From: DAITPV01 sp050692555
Lineage (GTDB): Bacteria; Actinomycetota; UBA4738; CALAEC01
Reading direction: 5' to 3'
NCBI GenBank assembly: GCA_050692555.1
Contig: JBOGVS010000004.1
Location: 1 to 64,000 of the forward strand
Length of the DNA stretch: 64,000 nt
The position numbers were made by a program, and so were the translations under genes. Shown here piece after piece: positions 17,196 through 26,288 of this stretch (its first letter is position 1; each line of letters starts with the position of its first letter). Under the pieces are notes generated by a model. That model made no database searches, had not been told where the DNA came from, and saw nothing but the letters and a program-made list of their open reading frames with translations.

Positions 17196-18109
17196 CGGCA
17201 ATCGAGCCCTTCCCGGAGCGACTCGAGGTTGTCACGCATCACGGTGAGGTAATCGCCGGACTCCGGCTGTCCCTCGAGGGTATAGAGCGGAAGAGCGGGC
17301 ACTCCGGCGTCCGAAGCGACTGTCTCGGCCACCTGCTGGGCCTCGGCTCCGGCCTCGTAGAAGATCGCGCCCGCCCGCTGCTCACGGACGAACTCCGCAG
17401 CTTCGGCCAGACGCTCCGCGGTGGGCTCACCTTCCGGCTCGAGGCCTGCCACCCCCAGCTGGCCCAGACCGTATCGCTGCGCAAGGTAACCGAAGGCCTC
17501 GTGGGAGACGATCATGGTGTCGAAGCGACAACCCTGGAGGCCCTGTTGGAACTCCCCGTCCAGGGCCTCGAGCTCCGCTCGGAGCTCCGCCGCGCGTTCC
17601 TCGTAGCCATCCCGACCGTCGGGGTCCGCCGAGACCAGGCCCTCGGTGACCCGCTCTTCGACCGTGGCGAACGTTACCGGGTCCAGCCACACGTGCGGGT
17701 CGGCGGTCAGCTCCTCTTCTCCTTCGTGGGTTTCACCTTCTTCCTCCTCGTGGGCTTCACCTTCGAGCAGCTCCAGTCCGTCGGCGGCGGCCACCACTAC
17801 ACCCGAGGCCTCCTCTACGGCGGCCTCCACCTGCGGCTGGAATCCGATGTCCCCCAGGTACGCGACCAGGTCTGCATTCTCGATCGCGGCACGATCCTCG
17901 ATGCCCAGTTCCACGTCGTGCGCCTCGGCGCCCGGGGGAGTGAGGTCCAGGACTTCCCACCCCGGGCCAGAGATGCGCTGGGCCAGGAAGGCGAGGGGGT
18001 AGAAGGACGCCACCACCGTCCGGCGATCGCCGGCGGTGGAGCTCGAGCAGCCCGCGGCCAGCAGCGCGACGGCAGCCAGCGCAGCCATCCAGCGGCTGAT
18101 TCGGTTCAT
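17192..18109 (-). CDS. znuA: Zinc-binding lipoprotein ZnuA (cluster 9 SBP)
   Basis: A 305-residue substrate-binding lipoprotein. The signal peptide ends in lipobox LLAAGC. Family metal ligands are visible as His in PPGAEAHDVEL, His in DPHVWLDP and His in VSHEAFGYLAQ, plus the late acidic ligand region. Between the first two lies a charged loop (EGEAHEEEEGETHEGEEEL), richer in Glu than His, which in ZnuA proteins gathers zinc. It is the first gene of znuA-znuC-znuB-zur. A perfect 19-bp palindrome starts 5 bp upstream of its ATG, so transcription is probably zinc-repressed. Confidence 0.92.
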   Translation of the reverse strand: MNRISRWMAALAAVALLAAGCSSSTAGDRRTVVASFYPLAFLAQRISGPGWEVLDLTPPGAEAHDVELGIEDRAAIENADLVAYLGDIGFQPQVEAAVEEASGVVVAAADGLELLEGEAHEEEEGETHEGEEELTADPHVWLDPVTFATVEERVTEGLVSADPDGRDGYEERAAELRAELEALDGEFQQGLQGCRFDTMIVSHEAFGYLAQRYGLGQLGVAGLEPEGEPTAERLAEAAEFVREQRAGAIFYEAGAEAQQVAETVASDAGVPALPLYTLEGQPESGDYLTVMRDNLESLREGLDCR

Positions 18110-18113
18110 GGGC

Positions 18114-18132
18114 GAGAATGATAATCATTCTC
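18114..18132. promoter_or_regulatory. Zur/Fur-type operator palindrome
   Basis: GAGAATGATAATCATTCTC is a perfect 9-1-9 inverted repeat with AT-rich core TGATAATCA, closely resembling Fur-superfamily boxes. It begins 5 bp upstream of znuA and 60 bp upstream of the divergent lemA start. Given the Zur-type regulator in the same operon it is almost certainly the zinc-dependent operator. It is unusually AT-rich for this genome. Confidence 0.88.
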
Positions 18133-18179
18133 ACAAGCGGGGCGCAAGGCAGGCGGATTCGAAGCAAGCGGGGGGCTGG

Positions 18180-18185
18180 TACGAT
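18180..18185 (+). promoter_or_regulatory. -10 element (TACGAT) of lemA, leaderless pattern
   Basis: TACGAT ends 6 nt before the GTG of lemA, with no Shine-Dalgarno in between. This spacing places the transcript start at or beside the start codon. The -35 region is not recognisable. Confidence 0.45.
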
Positions 18186-18191
18186 GCGCGC

Positions 18192-18743
18192 GTGCTGAGC
18201 CTGTGGATCGCCCTGGGGATCGTGGGAGTTCTGCTCCTGTACGGGATCCTCAGCTTCAACCGGCTGGTCCGGAACCGGAACCGCGTGGAGAACTCGTGGT
18301 CCGGGATCGATGTGCAGCTCCGTCGGCGGTACGACCTGATCCCCAACCTCATCGAGACGGTGAAGGGATACGCCACACACGAGCGCGAGCTGTTCGATCG
18401 GGTCACCCAGGCCCGCACCCAGGCCATCCAGGCCGGCAACGTGGCCGACCAGGCCCAGGCGGAGACGGAGATCACTCGGAGCCTGGGACGGTTGCTGGCG
18501 GTGGCGGAGGCCTACCCGCAGCTCCGGGCCAACGAAAACTTCCTGGCGCTGCAGGAGGAGCTGACGGCGACCGAGAGCAAGATCGCCTTCTCCCGGCAGT
18601 TCTACAACGACCAGGTGATGCGGTTCAACACGTTGATCGAGCAGTTCCCCTCGCTGCTCGTGGCACGACTGGCCCGGTTCACCCCGCGGGAGTTCTTCGA
18701 AACGGAAGAGGACTCCCGGGGCGCGGTGGCCGTCGACCTGTAA
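18192..18743 (+). CDS. lemA: LemA family membrane protein
   Basis: A 183-residue protein with one N-terminal membrane helix (~4-22), then the LemA coiled domain: FNRLVRNRNRVENSWSGIDV, QLRRRYDLIPNLIETVKGYA, and FSRQFYNDQVMRFNTLIEQF. LemA proteins anchor a helical bundle outside or beside the membrane; their molecular role is unsettled. It is followed after 3 bp by an HtpX-type protease, a pairing seen in many bacteria and suggesting joint work in envelope quality control. GTG 18192 follows TACGAT by 6 nt. Confidence 0.92.
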   Translation: MLSLWIALGIVGVLLLYGILSFNRLVRNRNRVENSWSGIDVQLRRRYDLIPNLIETVKGYATHERELFDRVTQARTQAIQAGNVADQAQAETEITRSLGRLLAVAEAYPQLRANENFLALQEELTATESKIAFSRQFYNDQVMRFNTLIEQFPSLLVARLARFTPREFFETEEDSRGAVAVDL

Positions 18744-18746
18744 CCG

Positions 18747-19643
18747 GTGTACGAGCAGATCACCCGCAACAAGATCCGGTCCTTCCTGCTCATCTTCGGA
18801 GCCCTGGTGCTGGCCGCCGGCCTGGGCTACCTGTTCGGCTACCTGCTGGGCGGTGGGCTGGCGGGCCTGGTCGTGGCGCTGGTGATCGCGGCGGTGATGT
18901 CGTTCTCCTCCTACATGTACGGCGACCGTCTGGTCCTCCGAGTCAGCCGGGCCCGGCCCGCCACCAAGGAGGAGTACCCAAAGCTCCACAACATCGTGGA
19001 GGGATTGGTCATCGCCTCGGGCCTTCCCAAGAAGCCCGACATCTACGTGATCGACGAGGCGGCACCCAACGCGTTCGCCACCGGGCGCAACCCCGAGCAC
19101 GCCTCCGTCGCCGTCACCACAGGGCTGATGGACATCACCAATCGAGTGGAGCTGGAAGGGGTCCTGGCCCACGAGCTGGCCCACGTGAAGAATCGGGACA
19201 TCCTGGTGGGCACCCTGACCGCCACGCTGGTGGGCGTGGTGGTGCTGCTGGCGGGGTGGATGCGGTGGGGCCTGTTCTGGGGAGGCGGCCGCCGCGGTGG
19301 GCGCGGCGGCGGCGGCTCCAGCATCTTCCTGATCGTGGCGGTCCTTGGAGCGATCCTCGCTCCCCTGGCCGCCCAGATCATCCGGTTCGCGGTGTCCCGT
19401 CGCCGGGAGCTCCTGGCCGACGCAGACGGGGCGCTCCTCACCCGGTACCCGCCTGGGCTGGCCAGCGCGCTGCGGAAGATCGCCTCGTCCATCAACACCA
19501 TGCGGGTGGCCAACAACGCCACCGCGCACCTGTGGTTCAGCCAGCCGTCGAGGGCGGTGGGGGAGGGACACAGCCGCATCGAGCGGCTGTTCTCCACCCA
19601 CCCGCCAATCGAGAAGCGGATCAAGGCCCTCGAGGAGATGTGA
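18747..19643 (+). CDS. htpX: HtpX-type M48 membrane metalloprotease
   Basis: A 298-residue zinc protease. Two N-terminal membrane helices (~12-32, 38-58) precede the catalytic HELAH (H142, E143, H146), then two more hydrophobic segments (~155-172, 190-212) split by a Gly/Arg-rich loop. The third zinc ligand region (RRRELLADADGALLTRYP) follows. It ends with the family motif FSTHPPIEKRIKALEEM. HtpX degrades misfolded membrane proteins on the cytoplasmic side. GTG 18747 is 3 bp after lemA. Confidence 0.93.
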   Translation: MYEQITRNKIRSFLLIFGALVLAAGLGYLFGYLLGGGLAGLVVALVIAAVMSFSSYMYGDRLVLRVSRARPATKEEYPKLHNIVEGLVIASGLPKKPDIYVIDEAAPNAFATGRNPEHASVAVTTGLMDITNRVELEGVLAHELAHVKNRDILVGTLTATLVGVVVLLAGWMRWGLFWGGGRRGGRGGGGSSIFLIVAVLGAILAPLAAQIIRFAVSRRRELLADADGALLTRYPPGLASALRKIASSINTMRVANNATAHLWFSQPSRAVGEGHSRIERLFSTHPPIEKRIKALEEM

Positions 19644-19722
19644 AGACCCGTTGAACGAACCCGGCATCGCCGGTAGGATGCGCCGGACCTTCCCCTGATC
19701 GTCCCAAGGAGGTAATCCCCCT

Positions 19723-20757
19723 GTGGCCCTGTCGACACGCGCGCGAACCGTGGTGTGGGTCGCTGCCGCCGTGGTCCTGGCCGGGGCGGCGTTCGTCGGC
19801 TTCCGGCTCCTGACCAAAGAAGAAGGAGAGCCGCTCCTGGCCGTCCCGTTCATCGGCCCCGACCCCACCTGCCCGCTGACCGGACTGGAGGCGGAGGACG
19901 AGTCGGTTCTGGAACGCCGGGTGCTGGCGGTGAAGATCGAGAACGCCCCCGAGGCCCGTCCCCAGATCGGCCTGGCCGAAGCCGACGTGGTGTACGAGCA
20001 GGAAGCCGAGGGCGGCATCACCAGGTTCGCCGCCCTCTATCACTGTTCGGACGCCGAGCGCATCGGGCCCATCCGCAGCGCCAGGCCCGTGGACCCGGCG
20101 ACCCTCCAGCAGTACGGCGAGCCCCTGTTCGTCCACGCCGGGAGTGTCGACGCGGTGATCCGGGCCGTCGAACAGGCCGGCATCGAGATGATCAACTGCA
20201 ACTTCGAGGAACAGGTCTGCCCGCGGGACGAGTCGCGGGTGGCCCCCCACGACGTGTTCACCTCGACGGAGGCCCTCCGGGACGCGGGCCAGAAGGAAGG
20301 CCCCGCTCCGCCGGAGGTGTTCTCGTTCGATAGGGACGTTCCCGAGGCGGCCCGCCGTGGCCGGGAGGTCCACCTCAACTTCTCCCCGGTGGCCGACGTC
20401 ACCTGGCGGTACCGGGCCCGGGACGACGTGTACCTCCGGTTCCACGACGAGTCGCCCCACGAGCTCGAGGACGGTGACCAGGTGGCGACGGCCAACGTGG
20501 TGGTGATGGTGGTGAAGCGGCTGGACACCCGGATCACCGACTCGGCGGGGACCCCCGTGCCCAACTTCGAGGTCATCGGGACCGGCCAGGCCTTCGTCTT
20601 CAGGAACGGGCAGGTGATCCGGGGGACGTGGGACCGGGAGACCGCTGACGACCCCACCACGCTTCTGGACCGGGACGGCGAGGAGATCGCCCTGTCCCCG
20701 GGGACCACCTGGGTCGAGCTGTTCCCATCCGACGCCCCGGAACCCGTCGAGTTCTGA
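19723..20757 (+). CDS. DUF3048 domain protein (YerB-like), membrane-anchored
   Basis: A 344-residue protein with an uncleaved or signal-like N-terminal helix (~9-28) and two DUF3048 regions: VLAVKIENAPEARPQIGLAE, EADVVYEQEAEGGITRF, SARPVDPATLQQYGEPLFVH, and the C-terminal WDRETADDPTTLLDRDGEEI. The family is exported or envelope-linked and of unknown activity. The start is GTG 19723 with a textbook AAGGAGGT (19706-19713) 9 nt upstream, one of the strongest ribosome sites in the window. Confidence 0.9.
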   Translation: MALSTRARTVVWVAAAVVLAGAAFVGFRLLTKEEGEPLLAVPFIGPDPTCPLTGLEAEDESVLERRVLAVKIENAPEARPQIGLAEADVVYEQEAEGGITRFAALYHCSDAERIGPIRSARPVDPATLQQYGEPLFVHAGSVDAVIRAVEQAGIEMINCNFEEQVCPRDESRVAPHDVFTSTEALRDAGQKEGPAPPEVFSFDRDVPEAARRGREVHLNFSPVADVTWRYRARDDVYLRFHDESPHELEDGDQVATANVVVMVVKRLDTRITDSAGTPVPNFEVIGTGQAFVFRNGQVIRGTWDRETADDPTTLLDRDGEEIALSPGTTWVELFPSDAPEPVEF

Positions 20758-20812
20758 CCCCCGGCCGGTCCCTTCTCGCCGTATCCTGGGAGGCGGCGCG
20801 GAGGAGGAGCAC

Positions 20813-21700
<888 letters not shown>

Positions 21701-21706
21701 CCGCCG

Positions 21707-22087
21707 CTAGGAGTCCAGACGTTCCGTCAGCGCGAGGGTATTACCCTCGCTGTCCTTGAACCACGCGCCCTTGTACGGGCCCATGCCCGCGACGTCGCCG
21801 TCCCACTCCATCCCCTCGATGTCGTAGTGCTCGAAGGTGACCCCCCGGCCCTTGAGGTCGTCGACGACCCCGCGGATGTCCTCGACCGGCCACTCCATCT
21901 GGGTGGTCTGGCAACTGATCGGATACGAGGTGGGATACACCGAGAAGCTCGCCCCTCCGCTCTCGTACCACGCACCCCCGGGGTCCTCGCTCTTGGGGGT
22001 CAGGCCGAGCCTGTCCTTGTACCACGCCTTGGCCCGTTCGATGTCCGACGCGGGAAGCGTGGTATGTGGCGCGAACTGGTCCAGCAT
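21707..22087 (-). CDS. VOC (glyoxalase/bleomycin-resistance fold) protein
   Basis: A 126-residue single VOC unit: TLPASDIERAKAWYKDRLGL, then AWYESGGASFSVYPT, and a second half ending GAWFKDSEGNTLALTERL. The Glu/Asp pattern fits a metal-binding or degenerate VOC fold, but no substrate can be given. The frame is open to a GTG at 22120, yet ATG 22087 is preferred because AGGAGGT (22095-22101) lies 7 nt upstream and the protein then starts MLDQF as many relatives do. Confidence 0.85.
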   Translation of the reverse strand: MLDQFAPHTTLPASDIERAKAWYKDRLGLTPKSEDPGGAWYESGGASFSVYPTSYPISCQTTQMEWPVEDIRGVVDDLKGRGVTFEHYDIEGMEWDGDVAGMGPYKGAWFKDSEGNTLALTERLDS

Positions 22088-22155
22088 GTCGACCACCTCC
22101 TGGGCGATCCGGGTCGGCACCGGCCGCCGGCGCCGACGAGCATCTCAAGCCTATC

Positions 22156-22778
22156 TCAGTGCGCTTCCGTGGACTTGCGGGCCACGCCGATCACGTCGGC
22201 GTACCGCGGGTGATCGAGCTCCTCGATGTTGAAGCCGGCCTTCCGGAAGAGGGCGAGGGTATCGCGTCCGATGTGACAGCGGAACATCCGGTGGTGGAGC
22301 GGGTCGAGGACCCGCTGCATGAGGCGGCGAGCCGGTCGCCTGGCCCTGACGTGCTCGCCGAACCGGAGCTCTCCGCCCGGGCGGAGCACCCTGTGCACCT
22401 CGGCGATCGCCCTCGCCGGGTCGTCGACGCTGCAGAACACCCCGCTGGAAACCACCGTGTCGAAGGAGGCGTCGGGGAACGGGATCCGCTCGGCGGGCGC
22501 GGCTCGAAGCCCCACGCCATGCTTGGCCGCCCGAGGCTCGGCCCTGCGGAGCATGTGCGGATCGGGCTCGGTGGCCACCACATCGCATCCTTGGGGTAGT
22601 AGGGGAAGTTGAATCCCGTTCCCGCGCCGATCTCCAGGATCCGTCCACGAGCGCCGCCGGCCACTCGTTGCCTGGCGTCACGGGTGTGCTGTGGTTCTCC
22701 TCGGCGGCCGCGGCGCTCGTAGCACGCGGCGAACCACCGATGGCCTCGCTCGGCCGACGCGCGAGAGGGAGTGCCCAT
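22156..22778 (-). pseudogene. Class I SAM methyltransferase with a 1-nt frameshift
   Basis: The N-terminal part (ATG 22778; MGTPSRASAERGHRWFAACY, then the SAM motif ILEIGAGTGFNFPYYPK) and the C-terminal part (DVVATEPDPHMLRRAEPRA, IPFPDASFDTVVSSGVFCSV, HRVLRPGGELRFGEHVRA) are in different frames. They join if one nucleotide is added near 22587-22592, at a run reading AAGG on the coding strand. The corrected protein is 207 residues, normal for UbiE/Methyltransf_11-like enzymes. Either a recent inactivation or a sequencing error. The substrate is unknown. It is 11 bp downstream of trpS on the same strand. Confidence 0.75.
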
Positions 22779-22789
22779 CAGAGAGATGC

Positions 22790-23776
22790 TCAGGGAGGGC
22801 CGACGCCCATGCGCTCCCTTGCCATGGTCACGATGGGTGAGGAGATTGCCCTGGCCTTGTCCGCTCCCCGGGCCAGAGTCTGCTCCAGGCCGGTCTCGTC
22901 GGGACGGAGCCCCGCGTAACGCTCCCGGAGGGGAGCCAGGTGCTCGACTACGGCTCGTCCGACGTCCTGCTTGAACTCCGCATAGCCCTCCGCCTGGGCG
23001 TACTCCTTCTCGATGGCCTCCGGTGTCGTCCCCCGGACCGCGGCCATGATCTCGATGAGGTTGGTGATCCCGGGCTTGTCCGGAGCCCGGACGATCTCCC
23101 GGCCTGAGTCGGTTACCGCCGAGCGGAACTTCCGGATCACCTCGTCGGGCTGGTCGAGGATGTACACGGCCCCCTGTTCGGTGCTGGCGGTGGTGGACAT
23201 CCTCTTCTCTGGCACCTGGAGGTCCATGATCCGGGCGCCCACCTCGGGGATCCGGTGGGCGGGGACCACGAAGGTCTCCCCGAACCGGGCGTTGAACCGC
23301 TGGGCAATGTCCCGCATGAGCTCGATGTGCTGGCGCTGATCGGCTCCCACCGGGACTTCGTCGGTTCGGTACGCCAAAACGTCAGCGGCCTGAAGGACCG
23401 GATAGAGGAACAGCCCCGACGAGACGAAGTCCCGCTGCTCCTCTGACTTCTCCTTGAACTGTGTCATCCGGCTCAGCTCGCCGAAGGCCGTCACATTGGC
23501 CAGCAGCCAACACAGCTCGGTGTGCTCTTTGACGTCGGACTGTCGGAACAGGATGCACCGTTCGGGGTCAAGCCCTGCGGCCAGGAGGATGGCTGCGGTG
23601 TCGTACAGCCGGTTGCGGAGGTCCTTGGGGTCGTAGGCCACGGTGATGGCGTGGAGGTCCACGATGCAGTAGATGGCCTCCCCGCGGTCCTGGCCCTCTA
23701 CGTACTGCCGGATGGCCCCGATGTAGTTGCCCAGGTGCTTCCGCCCCGTGGGCTGGATCCCGGAGAAGATACGCAT
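22790..23776 (-). CDS. trpS: Tryptophan--tRNA ligase
   Basis: A 328-residue class Ic synthetase, the usual size for bacterial TrpRS. The HIGH-equivalent is PTGRKHLGNYIGA (9-21) and the KMSKS-equivalent is EKRMSTTAS (190-198). Conserved pieces DLHAITVAY, YPVLQAADVLAY and VPVGADQRQHIEL form the adenylate and tryptophan pocket. The Arg in place of the first Lys of KMSKS and the trailing Thr are a variant. It starts with ATG 23776, divergent from pdxT. Confidence 0.95.
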   Translation of the reverse strand: MRIFSGIQPTGRKHLGNYIGAIRQYVEGQDRGEAIYCIVDLHAITVAYDPKDLRNRLYDTAAILLAAGLDPERCILFRQSDVKEHTELCWLLANVTAFGELSRMTQFKEKSEEQRDFVSSGLFLYPVLQAADVLAYRTDEVPVGADQRQHIELMRDIAQRFNARFGETFVVPAHRIPEVGARIMDLQVPEKRMSTTASTEQGAVYILDQPDEVIRKFRSAVTDSGREIVRAPDKPGITNLIEIMAAVRGTTPEAIEKEYAQAEGYAEFKQDVGRAVVEHLAPLRERYAGLRPDETGLEQTLARGADKARAISSPIVTMARERMGVGPP

Positions 23777-23822
23777 GGTCCGCTCAGGGTACCGCGGGCC
23801 GGGGAGCGTGAGGTCGCCTCGC

Positions 23823-23828
23823 TATCAT
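23823..23828 (+). promoter_or_regulatory. -10 element (TATCAT) of pdxT, leaderless pattern
   Basis: TATCAT ends 6 nt before GTG 23835. The intervening GGAGGC could act as a ribosome site only if transcription began earlier, and it is too close to the start codon to work normally. The -35 region is poor. Confidence 0.45.
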
Positions 23829-23834
23829 GGAGGC

Positions 23835-24392
23835 GTGAAGGCTGGCATCCTCGCCTTGCAGGGCGATTTCCGTGAGCACGCCGGGGTCCTCGAAGACTTG
23901 GGAGCCTCTCCGGTGCTGGTCCGCACCCTCGATGACCTCTGGGGGGTCGACTGCCTGGCCATCCCCGGCGGGGAGAGCACCACGATGGCCCGCCTGGCTC
24001 GGGCCCACGGGTTGGTGGAGCCGATCCGGGAGCGGGCCGCGGAGGGGATGCCGATCTTCGGGACCTGCGCCGGGATGATCGTCATGGCCCGCGAGGTGAC
24101 CGGCGGGGAGCCGCTCCTGTCGCTGGTGGATATCCGGGTGGCCCGGAACGCGTATGGCCGCCAGGTCGACTCGTTCGAGGCCGAGGTGCCGTTCTCCGGC
24201 GGAGAGCCGGTCCGGGCGGTGTTCATCAGGGCTCCGGTGGTCGAGTCGGTCGGCGACGAGGTGGAGGTGCTCGCGGAGCTGGACGGCCACCCGGTGGTTG
24301 TCGAGCAGGGCTCGCTCCTGGCCGCGGCGTTCCATCCCGAGCTGGCCGGGGAGCCTCGGCTCCACCGGCGGATGCTGGAGAGGGTGGGGTAG
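23835..24392 (+). CDS. pdxT: Pyridoxal 5'-phosphate synthase glutaminase PdxT
   Basis: A 185-residue class I glutamine amidotransferase that feeds ammonia to PdxS. The nucleophile is C78 in IFGTCAGMIVMA, the oxyanion loop is PGGESTT (44-50), and the His-Glu pair is in AAFHPELAGEPRLH near the C-terminus. The start GTG 23835 gives the family N-terminus (KAGILALQGDFREH). It heads a run with yebC and then ruvC, a common actinobacterial order. Confidence 0.95.
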   Translation: MKAGILALQGDFREHAGVLEDLGASPVLVRTLDDLWGVDCLAIPGGESTTMARLARAHGLVEPIRERAAEGMPIFGTCAGMIVMAREVTGGEPLLSLVDIRVARNAYGRQVDSFEAEVPFSGGEPVRAVFIRAPVVESVGDEVEVLAELDGHPVVVEQGSLLAAAFHPELAGEPRLHRRMLERVG

Positions 24393-24395
24393 GCG

Positions 24396-25145
24396 ATGTC
24401 CGGGCACTCCAAGTGGTCTGGCATCAAGCACAAGAAGGCCGTGGTCGATCAGCGGCGCGGCAAGATGTTCAGCAAGCTGCTCCGGGCTATCGAGGTGGCC
24501 GCTCGAGAGGGAGGCGGCAACGTCGAGGGCAATGCCACCCTGGCGTCTGCGGTGCAGAAGGCCCGGGACTTCTCGGTCCCCATGGACAACATCGAGCGGG
24601 CCGTCAAGCGGGGGACCGGAGAGATCGAGGGGACCCGGTACGAGCCGGCGGTGTACGAGGGGTACGCCCCCGGCGGGGTGGCTGTGCTGGTCGAGGCGCT
24701 GACCGACAACCGGAACCGGACCGGCCAGGAGGTCCGGCACACGTTCACCAGGCTGGGCGGGAACCTCGGGGACCCCGGCAGCGTCACCTGGCAGTTCGAG
24801 CGAAAGGGCGTCATCCTCCTGGACCGCGACGCCGCCCCCGACGAGGACCGGCTCCTGGAGATCGTCCTGGAGGCCGGAGCCGAGGACCTGTCGGAGGAGG
24901 GCGACCAGTGGCAGATCAGCACGGACCCCGGGTCGCTACCGCAGGTCCGGGCGGCCCTGGAGGAGGCCGGCGTTCCCATCGCTTCCGCCGACCTGTCGAT
25001 GGTCCCCCAGTCGAGGGTCCCGCTGGACGGATCGCAGGCCCGACAGGTCCTGAACCTCATCGACGCCCTGGACGAGCTGGACGACGTCCAGGCCGTCTAC
25101 GCCAACTTCGACATCCCCGACGAGGTTCTGGCCGAGGTCGGGTAG
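24396..25145 (+). CDS. yebC: YebC/PmpR family protein
   Basis: A 249-residue YebC-family protein beginning with the invariant MSGHSKWSGIKHKKAVVDQR and containing RARDFSVP-type and YEGYAPGGVAVLVEALTDNR blocks. Members were described as DNA-binding regulators and, more recently, as factors helping ribosomes at proline stretches; which applies here cannot be told. It begins 3 bp after pdxT and precedes the ruv genes. Confidence 0.95.
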   Translation: MSGHSKWSGIKHKKAVVDQRRGKMFSKLLRAIEVAAREGGGNVEGNATLASAVQKARDFSVPMDNIERAVKRGTGEIEGTRYEPAVYEGYAPGGVAVLVEALTDNRNRTGQEVRHTFTRLGGNLGDPGSVTWQFERKGVILLDRDAAPDEDRLLEIVLEAGAEDLSEEGDQWQISTDPGSLPQVRAALEEAGVPIASADLSMVPQSRVPLDGSQARQVLNLIDALDELDDVQAVYANFDIPDEVLAEVG

Positions 25146-25183
25146 GCGTCCTCCCGGCGCGCTAAATTACATCCGTGTCGTCC

Positions 25184-25212
25184 TTGAGCCGTTCCACGCC
25201 GGCATCTAGACT
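25184..25212 (+). promoter_or_regulatory. ruvC promoter, TTGAGC-N17-TAGACT, leaderless
   Basis: TTGAGC (25184-25189) and TAGACT (25207-25212) are 17 bp apart, the ideal sigma-70 spacing. TAGACT ends only 6 nt before GTG 25219, so the ruvCAB transcript should start at or next to the start codon and lack a leader. Confidence 0.65.
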
Positions 25213-25218
25213 GAACAG

Positions 25219-25722
25219 GTGTTCGACCGACTGGTGATCGGGATCGATCCGGGGATGGCGGCCACCGGGCTGGCCGTGGTGGCAGGAGGCGAGGGCGGGG
25301 CCGCGGGCGTGGTGGAGGCCGTCACCGTCTGCACCGCCGCGGGCACCGCGGAGGCCGAGCGACTCCGGACCGTGTTCCGAGCCGTGGATCGGGCCATTCG
25401 GGGTCACGGCCCGGCGGCCGTGGCGGTGGAACGCCTGATGTGGGGGCGCAACGTCGGTAGCGCCATGAGCGTGGCCCGGGCCACCGGGGTGGTCCTTCTG
25501 GCTGCGGCCGAGGCCGGTGTTCCAGTGCACGAGTACGCCCCGCTGGAGGTGAAGATGGCCGTGACCGGCAACGGGGGAGCCAGCAAGGCGGAGATGCGCC
25601 GGGCCCTGACCCGGATCCACGGCGTCGCCGACGTCCCCGATGAGCCTGACGCCGCCGATGCCGTGGCCGTGGCCCTGTGTCACCTGAACCAGACCCGGGT
25701 TCTAAGAACGGCGACGCGATGA
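25219..25722 (+). CDS. ruvC: Holliday junction resolvase RuvC
   Basis: A 167-residue endonuclease that cuts Holliday junctions as a dimer. Catalytic acids are D10 (VIGIDPG), E71 (AVAVERLMWGRN) and the C-terminal Asp cluster (DEPDAADAVAVAL). It starts at GTG 25219 just after its promoter and overlaps ruvA by ATGA, giving a ruvCAB operon. Confidence 0.96.
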   Translation: MFDRLVIGIDPGMAATGLAVVAGGEGGAAGVVEAVTVCTAAGTAEAERLRTVFRAVDRAIRGHGPAAVAVERLMWGRNVGSAMSVARATGVVLLAAAEAGVPVHEYAPLEVKMAVTGNGGASKAEMRRALTRIHGVADVPDEPDAADAVAVALCHLNQTRVLRTATR

Positions 25723-26288
25723 TCGCTCTGGTCGAGGGGACCGTGGCGGAGCGCGGCGGCGATCGCACGGTCATCGTCGCCGGGGGCGTGGGCTATGAAG
25801 TGCTGGTGCCGGGGTCCACCATGGCCACCATCCCGCCTCCCGGCAAGACCGCGCGGGTCCTCACCCATCTCCACGTCCGGGACGACGCCATGACGCTCTA
25901 CGGCTTTGCCACGCCCGCCGAGCGGGAGCTGTTCCTGCTCCTGGTGGGGGTGAACGGCATCGGGCCCAAGGTGGCCTTGGCCATCCTGTCCGTTCTCACG
26001 CCGGAGGCCGTCCGGCGGGCCGTGCTCGACAGCGACGCCGACACCATCACGATCGTGCCGGGGGTGGGGAAGAAGGTGGCCGCCCGGATCGTCCTGGACC
26101 TCAAGGAGAAGCTCGGCGGCGACATGGAGCTCCCGGCCGGTGGACCGATCGCCGAGGTGCGGGAGGCCCTGCTGGCCATGGGGCTGTCCCCGCAGGAGGT
26201 CCACGACGCGGTGACGGGCCTCGAGCCCGATGGTCAGCCGATCGAGGATCTGCTCCGCGAGTCGCTCCGGCGGGTGGGAGCCCGATGA
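25719..26288 (+). CDS. ruvA: Holliday junction branch-migration subunit RuvA
   Basis: A 189-residue junction-recognition protein: N-terminal OB fold (MIALVEGTVAERGG, GYEVLVPG), tandem helix-hairpin-helix motifs (LLVGVNGIGPKVALAILS and ITIVPGVGKKVAARIVLDLK), an acidic-Gly linker and the C-terminal RuvB-binding domain (EVREALLAMGLSPQEV). The frame is open to 25677, but ATG 25719 in the ATGA overlap with ruvC is the proper start. The end overlaps ruvB by ATGA. Confidence 0.96.
   Translation: MIALVEGTVAERGGDRTVIVAGGVGYEVLVPGSTMATIPPPGKTARVLTHLHVRDDAMTLYGFATPAERELFLLLVGVNGIGPKVALAILSVLTPEAVRRAVLDSDADTITIVPGVGKKVAARIVLDLKEKLGGDMELPAGGPIAEVREALLAMGLSPQEVHDAVTGLEPDGQPIEDLLRESLRRVGAR

Noticed and set aside
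17757..20021. Minus-strand open frame of 754 codons across lemA, htpX and part of DUF3048
   Set aside because: Antisense to three well-recognised genes and composed of low-complexity His/Arg/Gln text; an effect of high GC.
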